From positions 62,001 through 126,000 of the forward strand of contig JAKSQO010000003.1 in assembly GCA_024404095.1 (NCBI GenBank): a stretch of DNA of 64,000 bases. Direction: 5' to 3'. Of this stretch, positions 25,657 through 36,700 are shown one piece after another. Under the pieces are notes generated by a model, which worked only from the letters and a program-made list of their open reading frames with translations, was not told the origin of the DNA and did not search any database. Each line of letters begins with the position of its first letter. The stretch's first letter is position 1. The DNA is from Clostridia bacterium (lineage in GTDB: Bacteria; Bacillota; Clostridia; Oscillospirales; Acutalibacteraceae). The translations under genes were made by a program, and so were the position numbers.

Positions 25657-25689
25657 TAAAAACCTCCCCTCTGCAATGCAAAAAGGAAG
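25657..25689 (-). terminator. Probable terminator of the ABC/DUF1854 operon
   Basis: On the minus strand CTTCCTTTT and GAGGGGAGG can pair over nine positions (several G-U) around a nine-base loop, followed by TTTTT. Confidence 0.5.
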
Positions 25690-25709
25690 CTTTTAACGAT
25701 ATACAGATT

Positions 25710-27875
25710 CTATTTTTCGCTTTTACGCAGTTTTGCGGTCTGCTTCTGTGCAGCTACAAGCGAAGCATAAATTCCGCCGCGCTTCACAAGCTCGCTGTGT
25801 GAACCAACCTCGGCGATTCTGCCTTTTTCAATTACCACAAGCCTGTCCGCATCCTTAAGCGTTGACAGACGGTGTGCTATCGCAAAGGTTGTGCGTCCCT
25901 TGACAAGTCGGCTCATAGCCTCCTGAATAAGGCTTTCCGTCTGTGTATCAAGCGCACTTGTCGCTTCGTCAAGAATGAGTATTTCTGGGTCACGCAAAAC
26001 CGCTCTCGCAATCGCAATTCGCTGTTTCTCACCGCCCGAAAGTGTGTGCGCATTCTCCCCGACCTGTGTATTATATCCGTCCGGAAGCTTCATAATAAAA
26101 TCATGCGCGTTTGCAATCTTTGCGGCACGGATAATCTCATCTGCTTCTGCATTCGGTTTTGCATAAGCAATATTATCGTAAATTGAGCCTGCAAACAGAA
26201 ATGTCTGCTGAAAAACAACCGCAACCTTACTGCGGTATTCCTCGGGTTCAAACGCACGGATGTCATCTCCGTCAATCGTTATCTGACCTGCGTCAACATC
26301 ATAAAGGCGCATAATGAGGTTAATCATTGTCGATTTGCCTGCGCCCGAGTGACCGACAAGACCAATCATTTCACCCTTATTGACCGTAAGATTTATATCC
26401 TTGAGGACAGGCTCATATGCCGTGTATCCGAAGCGTACATTTTTAAACTCTATTTTATCATTGAATGAAGCGTTTGTCAGAGTTGCCGGAACAAGCTCAG
26501 CTTCCTCGGTTTCGTCAAGAATCTCAAAAATCTTAATTATCGAAGTATTGACACGTCCGAGCTTCTGAGGAAGACGTGAAAACCAGTCAATAGGTCCGTA
26601 AAGATATGCAAGATAAAGTGTAAACTGCAACAGCTGACCTGCGGTTATATCGCCGTTTATCGCCATTTTACCGCCGAAAAATATTACAAGGAACTCACCG
26701 ATTCCGATAAAAAACGTTACATACGGAAACGTCAGCGCCCACAGACGTTCGTTGCTGATTCCTATTTTAGCAAGCCTTAAGCTGATTTTATCATACTTGC
26801 TTATTTCACGCTGTTCGGCTCCGAAAAGCTTGACAACTCGTATACCCTCAACGATATCACGCAGAACGGATTTGCCCTGTCTTTCGCATCGCCATTGCTT
26901 CATGTATCGAATATGCACGGTAACTCGGAACATATAGAAAATATACAGACCGACAGGAACAGGCAGAAGCACAAGTATAGTCAGCATCGGGCTGATTGTG
27001 CAGAGAATGACAACAATAACAAGGAAAAGCAAGCCCTGATAAAGCGCTCTCATTGCGTCCTCGGAGATAAAGTCCTTGACCTCCTCGGTGTCGTCAGTTA
27101 CTCGACCCATAAGGTCTCCGCCTGTGCGGTTCTGCAATTTTTTCAGACTGATTCTTTGCAGCTTTTCATATACCATTGTCCTCAGCGAATGTGAAATTCC
27201 TGCGCTGACAATTGAAGCCGACCGCCTGCCGATAACCGTAAATATCTGACCTATCAGACTTGCGGTTATCATGATTGCCGCGATGGACAGTATGCCTTTT
27301 ATCGCTGCTGATATTTCAAGATTCGGCGCGTAAAGAAAACCATCAAGTATTTTCGCATTCAGCACAGGGTTCAGTGCGCTTGCGGCATTGGCAAGCAGAA
27401 CCATAACTCCCGATAAAACAATATATTTTGTATACGGAACGGCAAGCTTGAAAATACGCTTATAAAGTCCCGTCTTTTTTGTGCAGAAAATGCACTTATT
27501 CATACCGCCCATATAGTGCCGTCCGCACTTCGGGCAAATTCGAGTCTGTTCAAGCGAAACCTCAGTTTCTTCGCCTGTGTCAATAAAATGATTGACTGAC
27601 TTGCAAAGCTCACCCAAGGCATCAATGCAGGTCATTGTAAAGCGGCACACAGGAATATTGTTCTCGCTGCCCTCCGAATTTTTCGGCCGGATTTCAAGCG
27701 AACCGCAGCCGACATCAGAACGTATAATAAGCTCCGCCATTTCATCGGCTGGATACTGAGCTTCCGCACCGTTTTCATACACGAAAAGTATTCGGTTTTC
27801 AAACATAATATATCCGTCGCAATAATCAGAATTACTGTCAAGGTCAAACGGAATTTTTGTGCAAGTGTGTTCCAT
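25710..27875 (-). CDS. ABC exporter subunit with PH-like and zinc-ribbon N-terminus
   Basis: 721 residues. An N-terminal domain of about 110 residues (CDGYIMFENRILFVYENG..., FTMTCIDALGELCKSVNHFI) has the strand pattern of a bacterial PH-like domain. A zinc ribbon follows (CPKCGRHYMGGMNKCIFC, two CxxC), then six membrane helices of a type I exporter and a complete nucleotide-binding domain: Walker A GHSGAGKSTM, Q-loop VVFQQTFLF, signature LSGGEKQR, Walker B ILILDEATSALD, and the His switch AIAHRLST. The start at 27875 follows AAAGGAG. It is the third gene of an operon and should pair with the subunit at 28378. Confidence 0.9.
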   Translation of the reverse strand: MEHTCTKIPFDLDSNSDYCDGYIMFENRILFVYENGAEAQYPADEMAELIIRSDVGCGSLEIRPKNSEGSENNIPVCRFTMTCIDALGELCKSVNHFIDTGEETEVSLEQTRICPKCGRHYMGGMNKCIFCTKKTGLYKRIFKLAVPYTKYIVLSGVMVLLANAASALNPVLNAKILDGFLYAPNLEISAAIKGILSIAAIMITASLIGQIFTVIGRRSASIVSAGISHSLRTMVYEKLQRISLKKLQNRTGGDLMGRVTDDTEEVKDFISEDAMRALYQGLLFLVIVVILCTISPMLTILVLLPVPVGLYIFYMFRVTVHIRYMKQWRCERQGKSVLRDIVEGIRVVKLFGAEQREISKYDKISLRLAKIGISNERLWALTFPYVTFFIGIGEFLVIFFGGKMAINGDITAGQLLQFTLYLAYLYGPIDWFSRLPQKLGRVNTSIIKIFEILDETEEAELVPATLTNASFNDKIEFKNVRFGYTAYEPVLKDINLTVNKGEMIGLVGHSGAGKSTMINLIMRLYDVDAGQITIDGDDIRAFEPEEYRSKVAVVFQQTFLFAGSIYDNIAYAKPNAEADEIIRAAKIANAHDFIMKLPDGYNTQVGENAHTLSGGEKQRIAIARAVLRDPEILILDEATSALDTQTESLIQEAMSRLVKGRTTFAIAHRLSTLKDADRLVVIEKGRIAEVGSHSELVKRGGIYASLVAAQKQTAKLRKSEK

Positions 27876-27900
27876 TAAAATGGCTCCTTTGTCGTTACAA

Positions 27901-28374
27901 TCAATAAAGATACGGCTGAAGCTTTCTTCGGCTCTTTTTTGGCACAGCATTGATATCGTCTATCATATATCTGTTTCCGTCCGTATCAATAATCATAATG
28001 CTGTTTGAATACTGCCGGATGTTTTTTGTAAGGTCACGTACAAGAAAATTTTTCTTTCTGCCATTTATAACAACGTCAAAATAAAAGTTGCCCATCTTAT
28101 CCTTTATTGAAGAAATCTCGGAAATCACAGGGCAGAAATATCTCTGTCTGATATCTTCTTCAATCAACCTTCTCTGTTCACCGTCAAAGTCCGAAACATT
28201 TTCAATAATGCCATATTCCTCATCATCCATGCTCATAACCGAAACATATTCGTACGGCCTTGTGAGTGGCTGAGTGCAGACAATCTTCACACGGCTTGCC
28301 TGTTTGCCGTCAATTTCAGCAAGCAGAAAACCGTTTTCATTCTTTTTGAAAATACAATTTGATTCAGTAAGCAT
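27901..28374 (-). CDS. DUF1854 family protein
   Basis: 157 residues matching DUF1854: RRLIEEDIRQRYFCPVISEISSIKDKMGNFYFDVVINGRKKNFLVRD, NIRQYSNSIMIIDTDGNRYMIDDINAVPKKS. DUF1854 proteins are small cytoplasmic proteins encoded with ABC exporters; in beta-proteobacteria such trios are annotated as associated with cyanophycin metabolism. Here the gene lies between the two exporter genes with gaps of 3 and 25 bases, and GGAG lies upstream of its start. It is probably a dedicated subunit or regulator of the exporter. No cyanophycin gene is in this window. Confidence 0.87.
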   Translation of the reverse strand: MLTESNCIFKKNENGFLLAEIDGKQASRVKIVCTQPLTRPYEYVSVMSMDDEEYGIIENVSDFDGEQRRLIEEDIRQRYFCPVISEISSIKDKMGNFYFDVVINGRKKNFLVRDLTKNIRQYSNSIMIIDTDGNRYMIDDINAVPKKSRRKLQPYLY

Positions 28375-28377
28375 AAT

Positions 28378-30651
28378 TTATTCTCCGATACCAATGGCAT
28401 TGAGTGCCTTATTCTGTATTTTATACAAGGTATAGAACTGACCCTGCTGAGTAAGAAGCTCGTTATATGTACCGTATTCGACAATCTCTCCGTTCTCAAT
28501 TACAGCGAGATGGTCGGCTTCTCTTAATGTTGAAAGTCGGTGCGCAATTGCGATTGTAGTTCTGCCGTCCTTAAGCTTTGAGATTGACTGCTGTATGCGA
28601 GCCTCCGTCTGAGTGTCCATAGCCGCAGTTGCTTCGTCAAGAATAAGAATTTTCGGGTTCTGAATAATTGTTCTGGCAATTGAAATTCTCTGTCTTTCGC
28701 CACCCGACAAATCTCGTCCGCCCGAACCGACTCTTGTTTCGTATGCGTCGGGCAATTTCATTATGAACTCGTGAGCCGCCGCAGCCTTTGCCGCCGAGAT
28801 TACCTCGTCCATTGTTGCGTCAGGCTTTGCATAACGTATATTGTCCGCTATCGAACCCATAAACAGGAAAATATCCTGCGAAACCATTCCGACATTCGTG
28901 TGTATTTCGTGAAGCTTAATGTCACACACATCAACACCGTCAATTTTCACCGAGCCTCTCTTCGGGTCATACAGACGGGCTATAAGCGAGGCAATAGTTG
29001 TTTTTCCTGCGCCTGTTTTGCCCACAATACCGAGCATTTCGCCTGCTTCAACATGAAGATTCAGATTTTTCAGAATCGGTCTTGCAGGCTCGTATTCAAA
29101 TTCAAGCTCAGACAGGTCAATGCTTCCTGCCATATTTTCCATTGAAACGGCATTTTCCTTCTCCGTTATCTGAGGCTGAGCATCCATAATTTCAAACATT
29201 CGCGTAGCGGAATCCATACATCTTGCCCATCGGTTTACAACGCCTGAGAGGAAATTTATCGGCTGTTGAATCATCTCAACGTAAACAATGAAGCTCAGCA
29301 CCGAACCGATACTGATTTCACCCTTAACAGCAAGAATACTTCCCCACGCAAAAATAACGGTTGAAACGATATGAACCACAGCCTGAAAAAGCGGAAAAAT
29401 TGTTGCTTCTCTTTTAGCAAGCTTGACCTCTGCTTTTCTTAACTCTTCACTTGCCTTTCTGAAACGCTTTGATTCAAAATTCTCCTTGCAGAATGCCTTG
29501 ATAACACGCTGACCGTTTATGTTATCGCTGACGATTGAAGAAACATTGGAATTGGTTGCCCAATGTGCGTGGTGAAGGCGATGAAACATTTTTTCACTGC
29601 CCTTGATTACGGCTATAAGAATCGGAATAATCGTAAGCACAAGAAGCGACAGCTTCCAGCTCATATTGAACATTATCACAAATATACCTGCAACCATCAG
29701 AACATTGACTATGATATCGGGCAGGTCGTTGATGAGGAACCAGTATATGTGCCTTGCATCACCCGTGACCCTCTGCATCAGAAAGCCTGTCTGCTTTGAG
29801 GTGTAGAACGATACGGACTGTTTCTGCATTGCCGTAAAAATTCGGATTTTAATATCATAAACAACCTTCGGTGTGATTGACGCCATAAGGAACTGATGAC
29901 CCGAATCAAGTATAACCTTGAACAGCTTCAGAAAGAAAATCTCCGCAACAAGAATACCGAGCGATTTAACAAGGTCAAGCTGAGAAAGATGGTTGGGATT
30001 TGAAATTATTTTATCAAAAAGCGCACGCGTTCCGACCTGCGGAACAAGCAGCTGAAAGACTGCGCCTGCACCAATGGCAACAGTAACAACAAGCACAATC
30101 AAAATATATTTTTTATAGAACGCAAGAAGTCTGAAAACGATTCCTCTGTCACGTCGCTTTTTCTTTTCAAACGGATTATCTTCCTCTCCGTTTTCCTTTT
30201 CTGCTTTGATTTCCTCAACAGGCACACCGTTTTTAAATGAATTAAATGCATAAACAAACGCATCCATATCCTCAAGGCAGGCATAAGAAAAACGAATCAG
30301 AGGGAATTCCTCCTCCGACTTTTTATAAACCAGACGTGCGGTGGACACGAATTTTTCTATGTAACCCTCGTCAATAGCATCAATCGGAAACGACTCGATT
30401 TTATCGACAGTAACAAACGGTTCTGCGCCTTTTTTTGACGGCACATCAACATTGCCGTTTGCAACATAAAGCCCTTTATCATCAAAGCAGATAAATGTAT
30501 CGCAAAACTCGCCGTTATCGTTCATGTCGGTAACAGCTGAATAAATCAGGTTTTCTGTTTTAAGTCCGCATTTTTCCAGCGCAGATAAAATGTGTTTCGG
30601 GAAAACACCGTTTTTTCTTTTCTTTCCGAACATCGGAACTGATGGGGGCAT
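28378..30651 (-). CDS. ABC exporter subunit with PH-like N-terminus
   Basis: 757 residues. An N-terminal domain of about 130 residues (CDTFICFDDKGLYVANG..., RFSYACLEDMDAFVYAFNSFKNG) parallels that of the partner subunit but lacks the zinc ribbon; a charged linker (KENGEEDNPFEKKKRRDRG) leads into six membrane helices and an ABC domain: Walker A GKTGAGKTT, Q-loop MVSQDIFLF, LSGGERQR, ILILDEATAAMD, AIAHRLST. Both ATP sites look competent. AAAGGAGGGATTGT precedes the ATG. It is the first gene of the three-gene operon and has a consensus-like promoter. The cargo is unknown. Confidence 0.9.
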   Translation of the reverse strand: MPPSVPMFGKKRKNGVFPKHILSALEKCGLKTENLIYSAVTDMNDNGEFCDTFICFDDKGLYVANGNVDVPSKKGAEPFVTVDKIESFPIDAIDEGYIEKFVSTARLVYKKSEEEFPLIRFSYACLEDMDAFVYAFNSFKNGVPVEEIKAEKENGEEDNPFEKKKRRDRGIVFRLLAFYKKYILIVLVVTVAIGAGAVFQLLVPQVGTRALFDKIISNPNHLSQLDLVKSLGILVAEIFFLKLFKVILDSGHQFLMASITPKVVYDIKIRIFTAMQKQSVSFYTSKQTGFLMQRVTGDARHIYWFLINDLPDIIVNVLMVAGIFVIMFNMSWKLSLLVLTIIPILIAVIKGSEKMFHRLHHAHWATNSNVSSIVSDNINGQRVIKAFCKENFESKRFRKASEELRKAEVKLAKREATIFPLFQAVVHIVSTVIFAWGSILAVKGEISIGSVLSFIVYVEMIQQPINFLSGVVNRWARCMDSATRMFEIMDAQPQITEKENAVSMENMAGSIDLSELEFEYEPARPILKNLNLHVEAGEMLGIVGKTGAGKTTIASLIARLYDPKRGSVKIDGVDVCDIKLHEIHTNVGMVSQDIFLFMGSIADNIRYAKPDATMDEVISAAKAAAAHEFIMKLPDAYETRVGSGGRDLSGGERQRISIARTIIQNPKILILDEATAAMDTQTEARIQQSISKLKDGRTTIAIAHRLSTLREADHLAVIENGEIVEYGTYNELLTQQGQFYTLYKIQNKALNAIGIGE

Positions 30652-30679
30652 ACAATCCCTCCTTTACAAGCTAAGCTTT

Positions 30680-30708
30680 ATTATAACTAATTTTACATAT
30701 TATGACAA
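30680..30708 (-). promoter_or_regulatory. Promoter of the ABC/DUF1854 operon
   Basis: On the minus strand TTGTCA (30708-30703), a 17-base spacer and TATAAT (30685-30680). Confidence 0.75.
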
Positions 30709-30762
30709 GAAAAAAATCAGTTTTATATATCACATCGGCAAAGATGTATAGCTTTTTTACAA

Positions 30763-30790
30763 AACATCAGCGGCAGGGTTTCCCCTGCCG
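30763..30790 (-). terminator. Terminator of the giant surface-protein gene
   Basis: CGGCAGGG / CCCTGCCG forms a perfect 8-bp G+C-rich stem with a four-base loop nine bases after the gene, followed on the minus strand by GATGTTTTG. Confidence 0.75.
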
Positions 30791-30798
30791 CCTTGCTG

Positions 30799-33700
30799 TT
30801 ATTTATTTATAACATATTCGAGTGTGCCTGCGTCATGCCAGCCGTATGCGTCGAGTATTCTTACTGTTGCAATTCTTGTTCCTGTTGAGTGGAACCATAC
30901 CTTGCCTGTGAATGTAAGTGTTCCGTCCGCGTTTACTGTTGCGCTGTCGGATTTCTTTGTAACTGTTTTGCCCTCTTCGTTCTTGAGCTGTACGCTCATT
31001 ACGTCAGATCCTGTTACTACTGTAAATCCTACCGGTCCGCTTGCGCCCTCTGTCTTTGCAAGCTCTGCGCTTACAAGTCCTGAGTCTGCCTTTACATACT
31101 CATTTGTGAAGTTATAAGCAAGCTCCTTGTCTTCCCATACCTTTGAGCCGCTTTCCTTTACTCTTACTCCGATATTTCCCTCTGCAAGAGTTGACTTAAC
31201 TGTCCAGATTTCATATGCCAGATCCTTGCTTGTGCTGCTTACTACATTGCCCTGTGCATCGTAGCTTACTATTGTCACTCTGTCATCGTATCTGTCATAT
31301 GATCTTGTTCCGTTGCCCTTATCGAGCTCAATGAACTGAACCATATTCGCTCTGTCTTCAACCTTTACATTGTATGTATTGGTTATTCCGACTGTCGGTA
31401 CATACTGAACATCTACTACCTTGCCCTTTGCAGGTTCTGCGCTTGCATCGTAAAGATTGATTTCAAATCCGTTGAGGCTGAATGTATATACACCGTCGGT
31501 GTAGCATGCATCCTCAAATGTCATTACGAGATATCCCTCTGCATCGGTCTTGACTGTTGCGGTTGTGCTGTTTGTTGCAACGTCCTTCATTGTAAGTGTG
31601 TAGTTCTTGTTTGCTTCGCCTGTGTATACCTTAACAGTATTACCTGTTGTTCTGTATACATTATCATTGAGTGTTGATGTTTCATCTGTAATGATTTCGA
31701 AGCTGTTTGCGCTCATTGTAACAATGTCGATACCGCTTCCGCCGTCCTCAAGTATTGTTGCTGAGCCTGCGCTTGATGCTGTCTTTACAGGCTGTGCGTC
31801 AATGTTCGGACACGGAATTATCTTATCTACTACATTACCCCATCTGTCAATAAGATGTACATATGTATATGCACAGCTTGCTGGATAGTAGTTTGAACTC
31901 CAGCTGCCTGTACCCGGCCAGATTACGAAGCCTGTACCTGAACCGCCTGAATTTTTACCCTGGTACTTATGAGCTCCGTTTGCTACTGTATCAAAGTCCT
32001 TTTCTCCTATAAGTGACTTGATATATGCGTGCATTACATCAAGGTTTGCATTGCTGTTAAGTGCTGCCTCAAGTGCTTGGGTATTTGCTCCGGATGCTGA
32101 GTAGTTCTTATCATCATTTGTTCTCTTATCGAAGCTCTTTGCAAAGTTAAACTTTGTTCCGTTGGTGTCTGAGAATCCACTGATCATATCTTCTGTGAAT
32201 GTGTAGTAGAATGAGCAGTAATTAAGCTTACCGAAGTTTTCATCACATATAGCATACTTATTTATCGGCTTTGCATGATTTATTACTGTCTTGTCAGAGA
32301 TACTTGATGCATCCCAACCTGGAATCTCCCAGTTGCTTGCTCCGCCTGATGTTCTGTAAAGATGGAACTGCTTGAGCCAGTAGTCATAGTTTGTTCCGTT
32401 GTCCCACTGGTCATATGTTACATCAAATCCATTATTAGGCTTATAGCTGATAATAATCGTTACCTCGTTGGATGATGCATCTGCCATATCAATAGCATTG
32501 GTACCATTTACAAGGTCATTACCGCTTTTAAGAGCTGATTTCTTAGCCATTGTTTCGTTAAGGCTGTCATCATGAGCCTTGAACTTATATACAACTTCTT
32601 CTCTTATCGCTGAAAGCTGAGGACTAAGTGTAATAACAGCTTTTTTATTATAACTATGCTTTGTTCCGATACCATTACCATTATCATTATCAGTATAAGT
32701 TTTATACTGTGTGTTTGTAATTTCTTTATATGCTACTGCTGCAGATTTTGAGCCATCACTATAAGTTATCACTGTTGATTCAAGTGTAGCTGTTGTCGGA
32801 TAACATACTCGACCTCCAGTTACAGCAATATCATCTACCGATACCACAACCTTCGGTTTAGGCTGGTTGGTGTACATATAGTAGGTATGTGAACCGGCAT
32901 CTGTCAAAACAAAGTTTACGCCTGCGATATTGCCTGATAAGGGTTGATCTTTCTGTGCCTCCAACGCAGCTGTTGTTTCGTATACCTCAAAGGTCGGTGT
33001 TGCGTTGATCTGAGCAACGCTGACAAAATCAGTTGCAATATTCTCAACATAATCATTAAGTGTTTCCTGATCTGTAATCTTATGCGAGGATTTCAGATAA
33101 TCATTACCATTTTTAAGATCTGCTTGTGCTTTCTTAATCATTGTATCTGTGTAATGGTTGAGATTCATATCGGCAAGAGAATATGTTCCCGCCGGAATAC
33201 CATTGAGAGGTGTTGCACCTGAAGCGTATTCGATAACAAAGTTGTTGAAATAATTCTTATTTATATTATTGTAACTGCTGTCGAGGTCTTTTACCTTATC
33301 GCCAAGTTCTGACATCTTTGTCTTTATGTTCTCTACATTAGTTGCATTAACAGCACTAAGAATTGCAGCTTTTGCTGTTACATATTCATCAGCAGCTTCC
33401 TTATAAGCATTATATGATGTTTCGGTATATGTCTTATCCGTATTCTGTGTAATCTCATTCCAGTTATTTTTGCTGTCGAGTTCAAGACCCTTAAGAACCT
33501 TTATGCTCGGATTTTCAATACGATAAGTCTCACCATTCTTTGAATTATCGTCTGCTGTCTTTGTCGGAAGCCATTGAGCATAAAGGGTTACCGGACCGCC
33601 TTTTGAAGAGATGTAAAGTGCATTTACATTCTCTTTCGTAAGTGCATTGTTCGGATAGAAGGTTGTACCTTTGCCATCAGCCTGTGTGTTCCAACCAATG

Positions 33701-36700
33701 AAAACATTCTCTGTATTCTTAGGAATCTTTGCACTGATAAGGTTATCGGACACTTTGTAATCTTTATCATATGCAAGTTCATAAGGATCAGTTGAAGGCA
33801 TTGTACCTGCAACCGTGTCATATCCATTAGCATGGTATGTCAGGCTGAACTTATTAACAATCCACTGCGAGTATAGCTGAAGAGAGCCTGAAAGGTTTGA
33901 AGGCATAATTGAATCAGCTGTATAGGTTACCCCCGAGCCATCTTGTTTAGTGTTCCATCCGACGAACGTGTAGCCTGTACGAGACTGAACCGCCATATTT
34001 CCGAGTTTATCACCTACAGAAACATTTTTATATATCGGTTCAGCAACACTCTTATCGTCAGCAAAACCTGCCGGGTTTGTAATATCGTAAACATAGATAT
34101 TAGAGAACTTTGCCGTACCGTTAGCTGTTCTTATACCAAGACGCAATGTCATATAAACAGCGTCTGACGGAGCAACAATAGTTCCTTCAAGCAGCTTTGT
34201 TTCATTTTCACCAAGCTCAACTAATTTTCTGCCGCAATAGCCACTTGTACCTGCACCGGGATTTGAGCAACCGTCGTCTCTGTACATAAACGCCATATAG
34301 TCAACGTTAGTTGCAGCACCAATTGCTTCAACCTTTGCCATTATTTTATAAGTATGACCTGCAACTACAGGCATCTTATAAGCATTTGTGCTTTCATATC
34401 CTTTCGTATACACATCGTTGCTATCACTTTTTAAATTTGTAAGAAGAAATGAATTTAATTCACGATCTACTACTACTTTTATTGTTGGTGGTATATTAGG
34501 ATTATTCGTCTCGCTAATTGATCTTGACCAATAGTCAAAGTCAAGCATATTGTCAAATAGAACATCAGGAACAGACTGCCACTTTGACCACAAATGAATA
34601 TTATAGTTTTTCGTAGCATCATTAGCTGTTGCCTGTGTACCTGTACCGTGACCATTAGTGTCCTTGCTCTGATACCATCCGAGGAACTTATATCCGTCAC
34701 GCTGTGCAGAAGCAAGCTCACCGATTTTTGAACCTGAATAAATCGACGGTGCTACTACAGTCTTATTTGTCGGTGAAACATGAATAATATCTGTAATCTG
34801 CGGATCATTATAATTCGTAACATCACGAACAATAATGTTTGAATATGTTGTTTTCTCATTCGCAGACGGTGCATTGATTCCTAAGCGAAGGTAAACATAA
34901 GTACCATTTTCAGGAACAGTAAATTCTGTTCCGTTTAAGCCTGTTTCAACCAAGGTTTTAACCGTGCCTCCATTGGTCTGTGAGTTCAAAATTGTAATTC
35001 TCGGTTCGCCCTTACCTGTTGTTTCAAAATCATAAAGCAACTGATAGGTATGACCCGGGATAAGGTTCATATCTGCCTTTGCATTCTGGTCGATATATGA
35101 TTCGCCATATGCAGAAGGAGTAATGAATGAAACTGAATTTGCTGTATAATCAACTATTACATTATTCAGATTATGTAAAGCTATTGTATCACTTCTGAAG
35201 CCCTGTGCATCAAAATCAAATTCGTTATCAAAAAGAACTTCGGGCTTAAGAAGATAGAAGAATGTCTTTGTATAGTCAACGTTTTCCGCATGATCATAGG
35301 TTATTGTATCGGAATCGTCAAGAGCAGTAAACTCAGAGGCAGTAAGAGTTGTACCAAGAGCTTTTGCTTCATCTGCATATCCGATATAATTATAACCAAC
35401 ATAGCTTTCAGATGTATATTCAACCTTGTCATAGGGATTATATTCAACTGACATCAAGCTTGTATTATTAATCTTAGCCTCAGCTATTTCGGTCACCCTA
35501 TATTTACCGTCACTCTGAGCGATAAGGCCATAGTTATATTGTTTTGCAGTATGGTTGGTAGTATTACGCGGTGCATCCTGCATCAGAAGAGCATCAACTG
35601 CCTGATATAGATTATATGCGGGACCGCTGCCCGAATTAGTACCTGCCGCTTTACGTGAGCATGTACCGGGATCTGTACCTGAATCAACTTGCGTAAGTAC
35701 CTTCTGAGCATTTTCCAGTTCAGTAAGATATGTTTGCCATTTTGGTGATGTTGTATCATAATACTGCGGCTGAAGTACAGGACTATATTTTGTTGCATAT
35801 TCGACAGCTGAACGGAGGTCATTTTTATCCTTGTATTCTAAGTTAAGATTTACTATGGGATTAGCGGTTGAAACTCTTGCTGTAATTATTGATTGCAAAG
35901 ATACCTTAGAAGGTTTCTTAGTAATGCTATAGTTAATAGTTTCTGCAAATCTGTATCCCTGATAGTTTTGCTTCTTATTGGGAGAATCTTTTGCTTCCTT
36001 ATTAATTAAGTTTTCAGAAGCTCCAACTACTGATAAAGTCACAGTACCTTTTTTAGCTTCATTTGCATCCCACTGTTCTTGGATATCTACGCCGCCATAA
36101 AGGTTCGGTATCTGATTTAAGTTTGACACTCTTGATGGGTCAACATATAAAATACCATCCCACTGACCTGTAATTGTACTTGTACCACTATCCTTTTTTT
36201 TAGTCCAATAACCTGTATATCCCTGACCCGAAGTATAACGTAAATCTCTCGAATTCGATGGATCAGTATTTCCAGAATCACAAGATGTAGTTGACGCAAC
36301 ACCTGTTGTTCCAGCTGAACCCATTACCCATGTTTCAGTTAAAGGTGTATGGTTAAATGCTCCATCTGCATCTCTTACAGCCTCCGTATTTTTGGATAAA
36401 TCATGGATACCTGTTAACCAAGTTGTACCATTAGCCATTGCAAAGTCACTGGAAGAAACTTGAGTCCAACTGCCTGCACGTTTACGTGCTACTTCACAGG
36501 CTACTGTGCCTAAATACGGCGCATATACATACGTTTTTGCTGTAACGGATTTTTCTACGCCGCCGTCAACATATTTAGCTGTCCATGTTATATAGCCTGA
36601 TGTGGATGAACTCGTCCATGTTCCGCTTGTTATTGAAGTTTGAAGAAGCTTACCATTCGGATTGTTCCATGTTGTCGTGCCAATACCCATAGCAGAAGGC

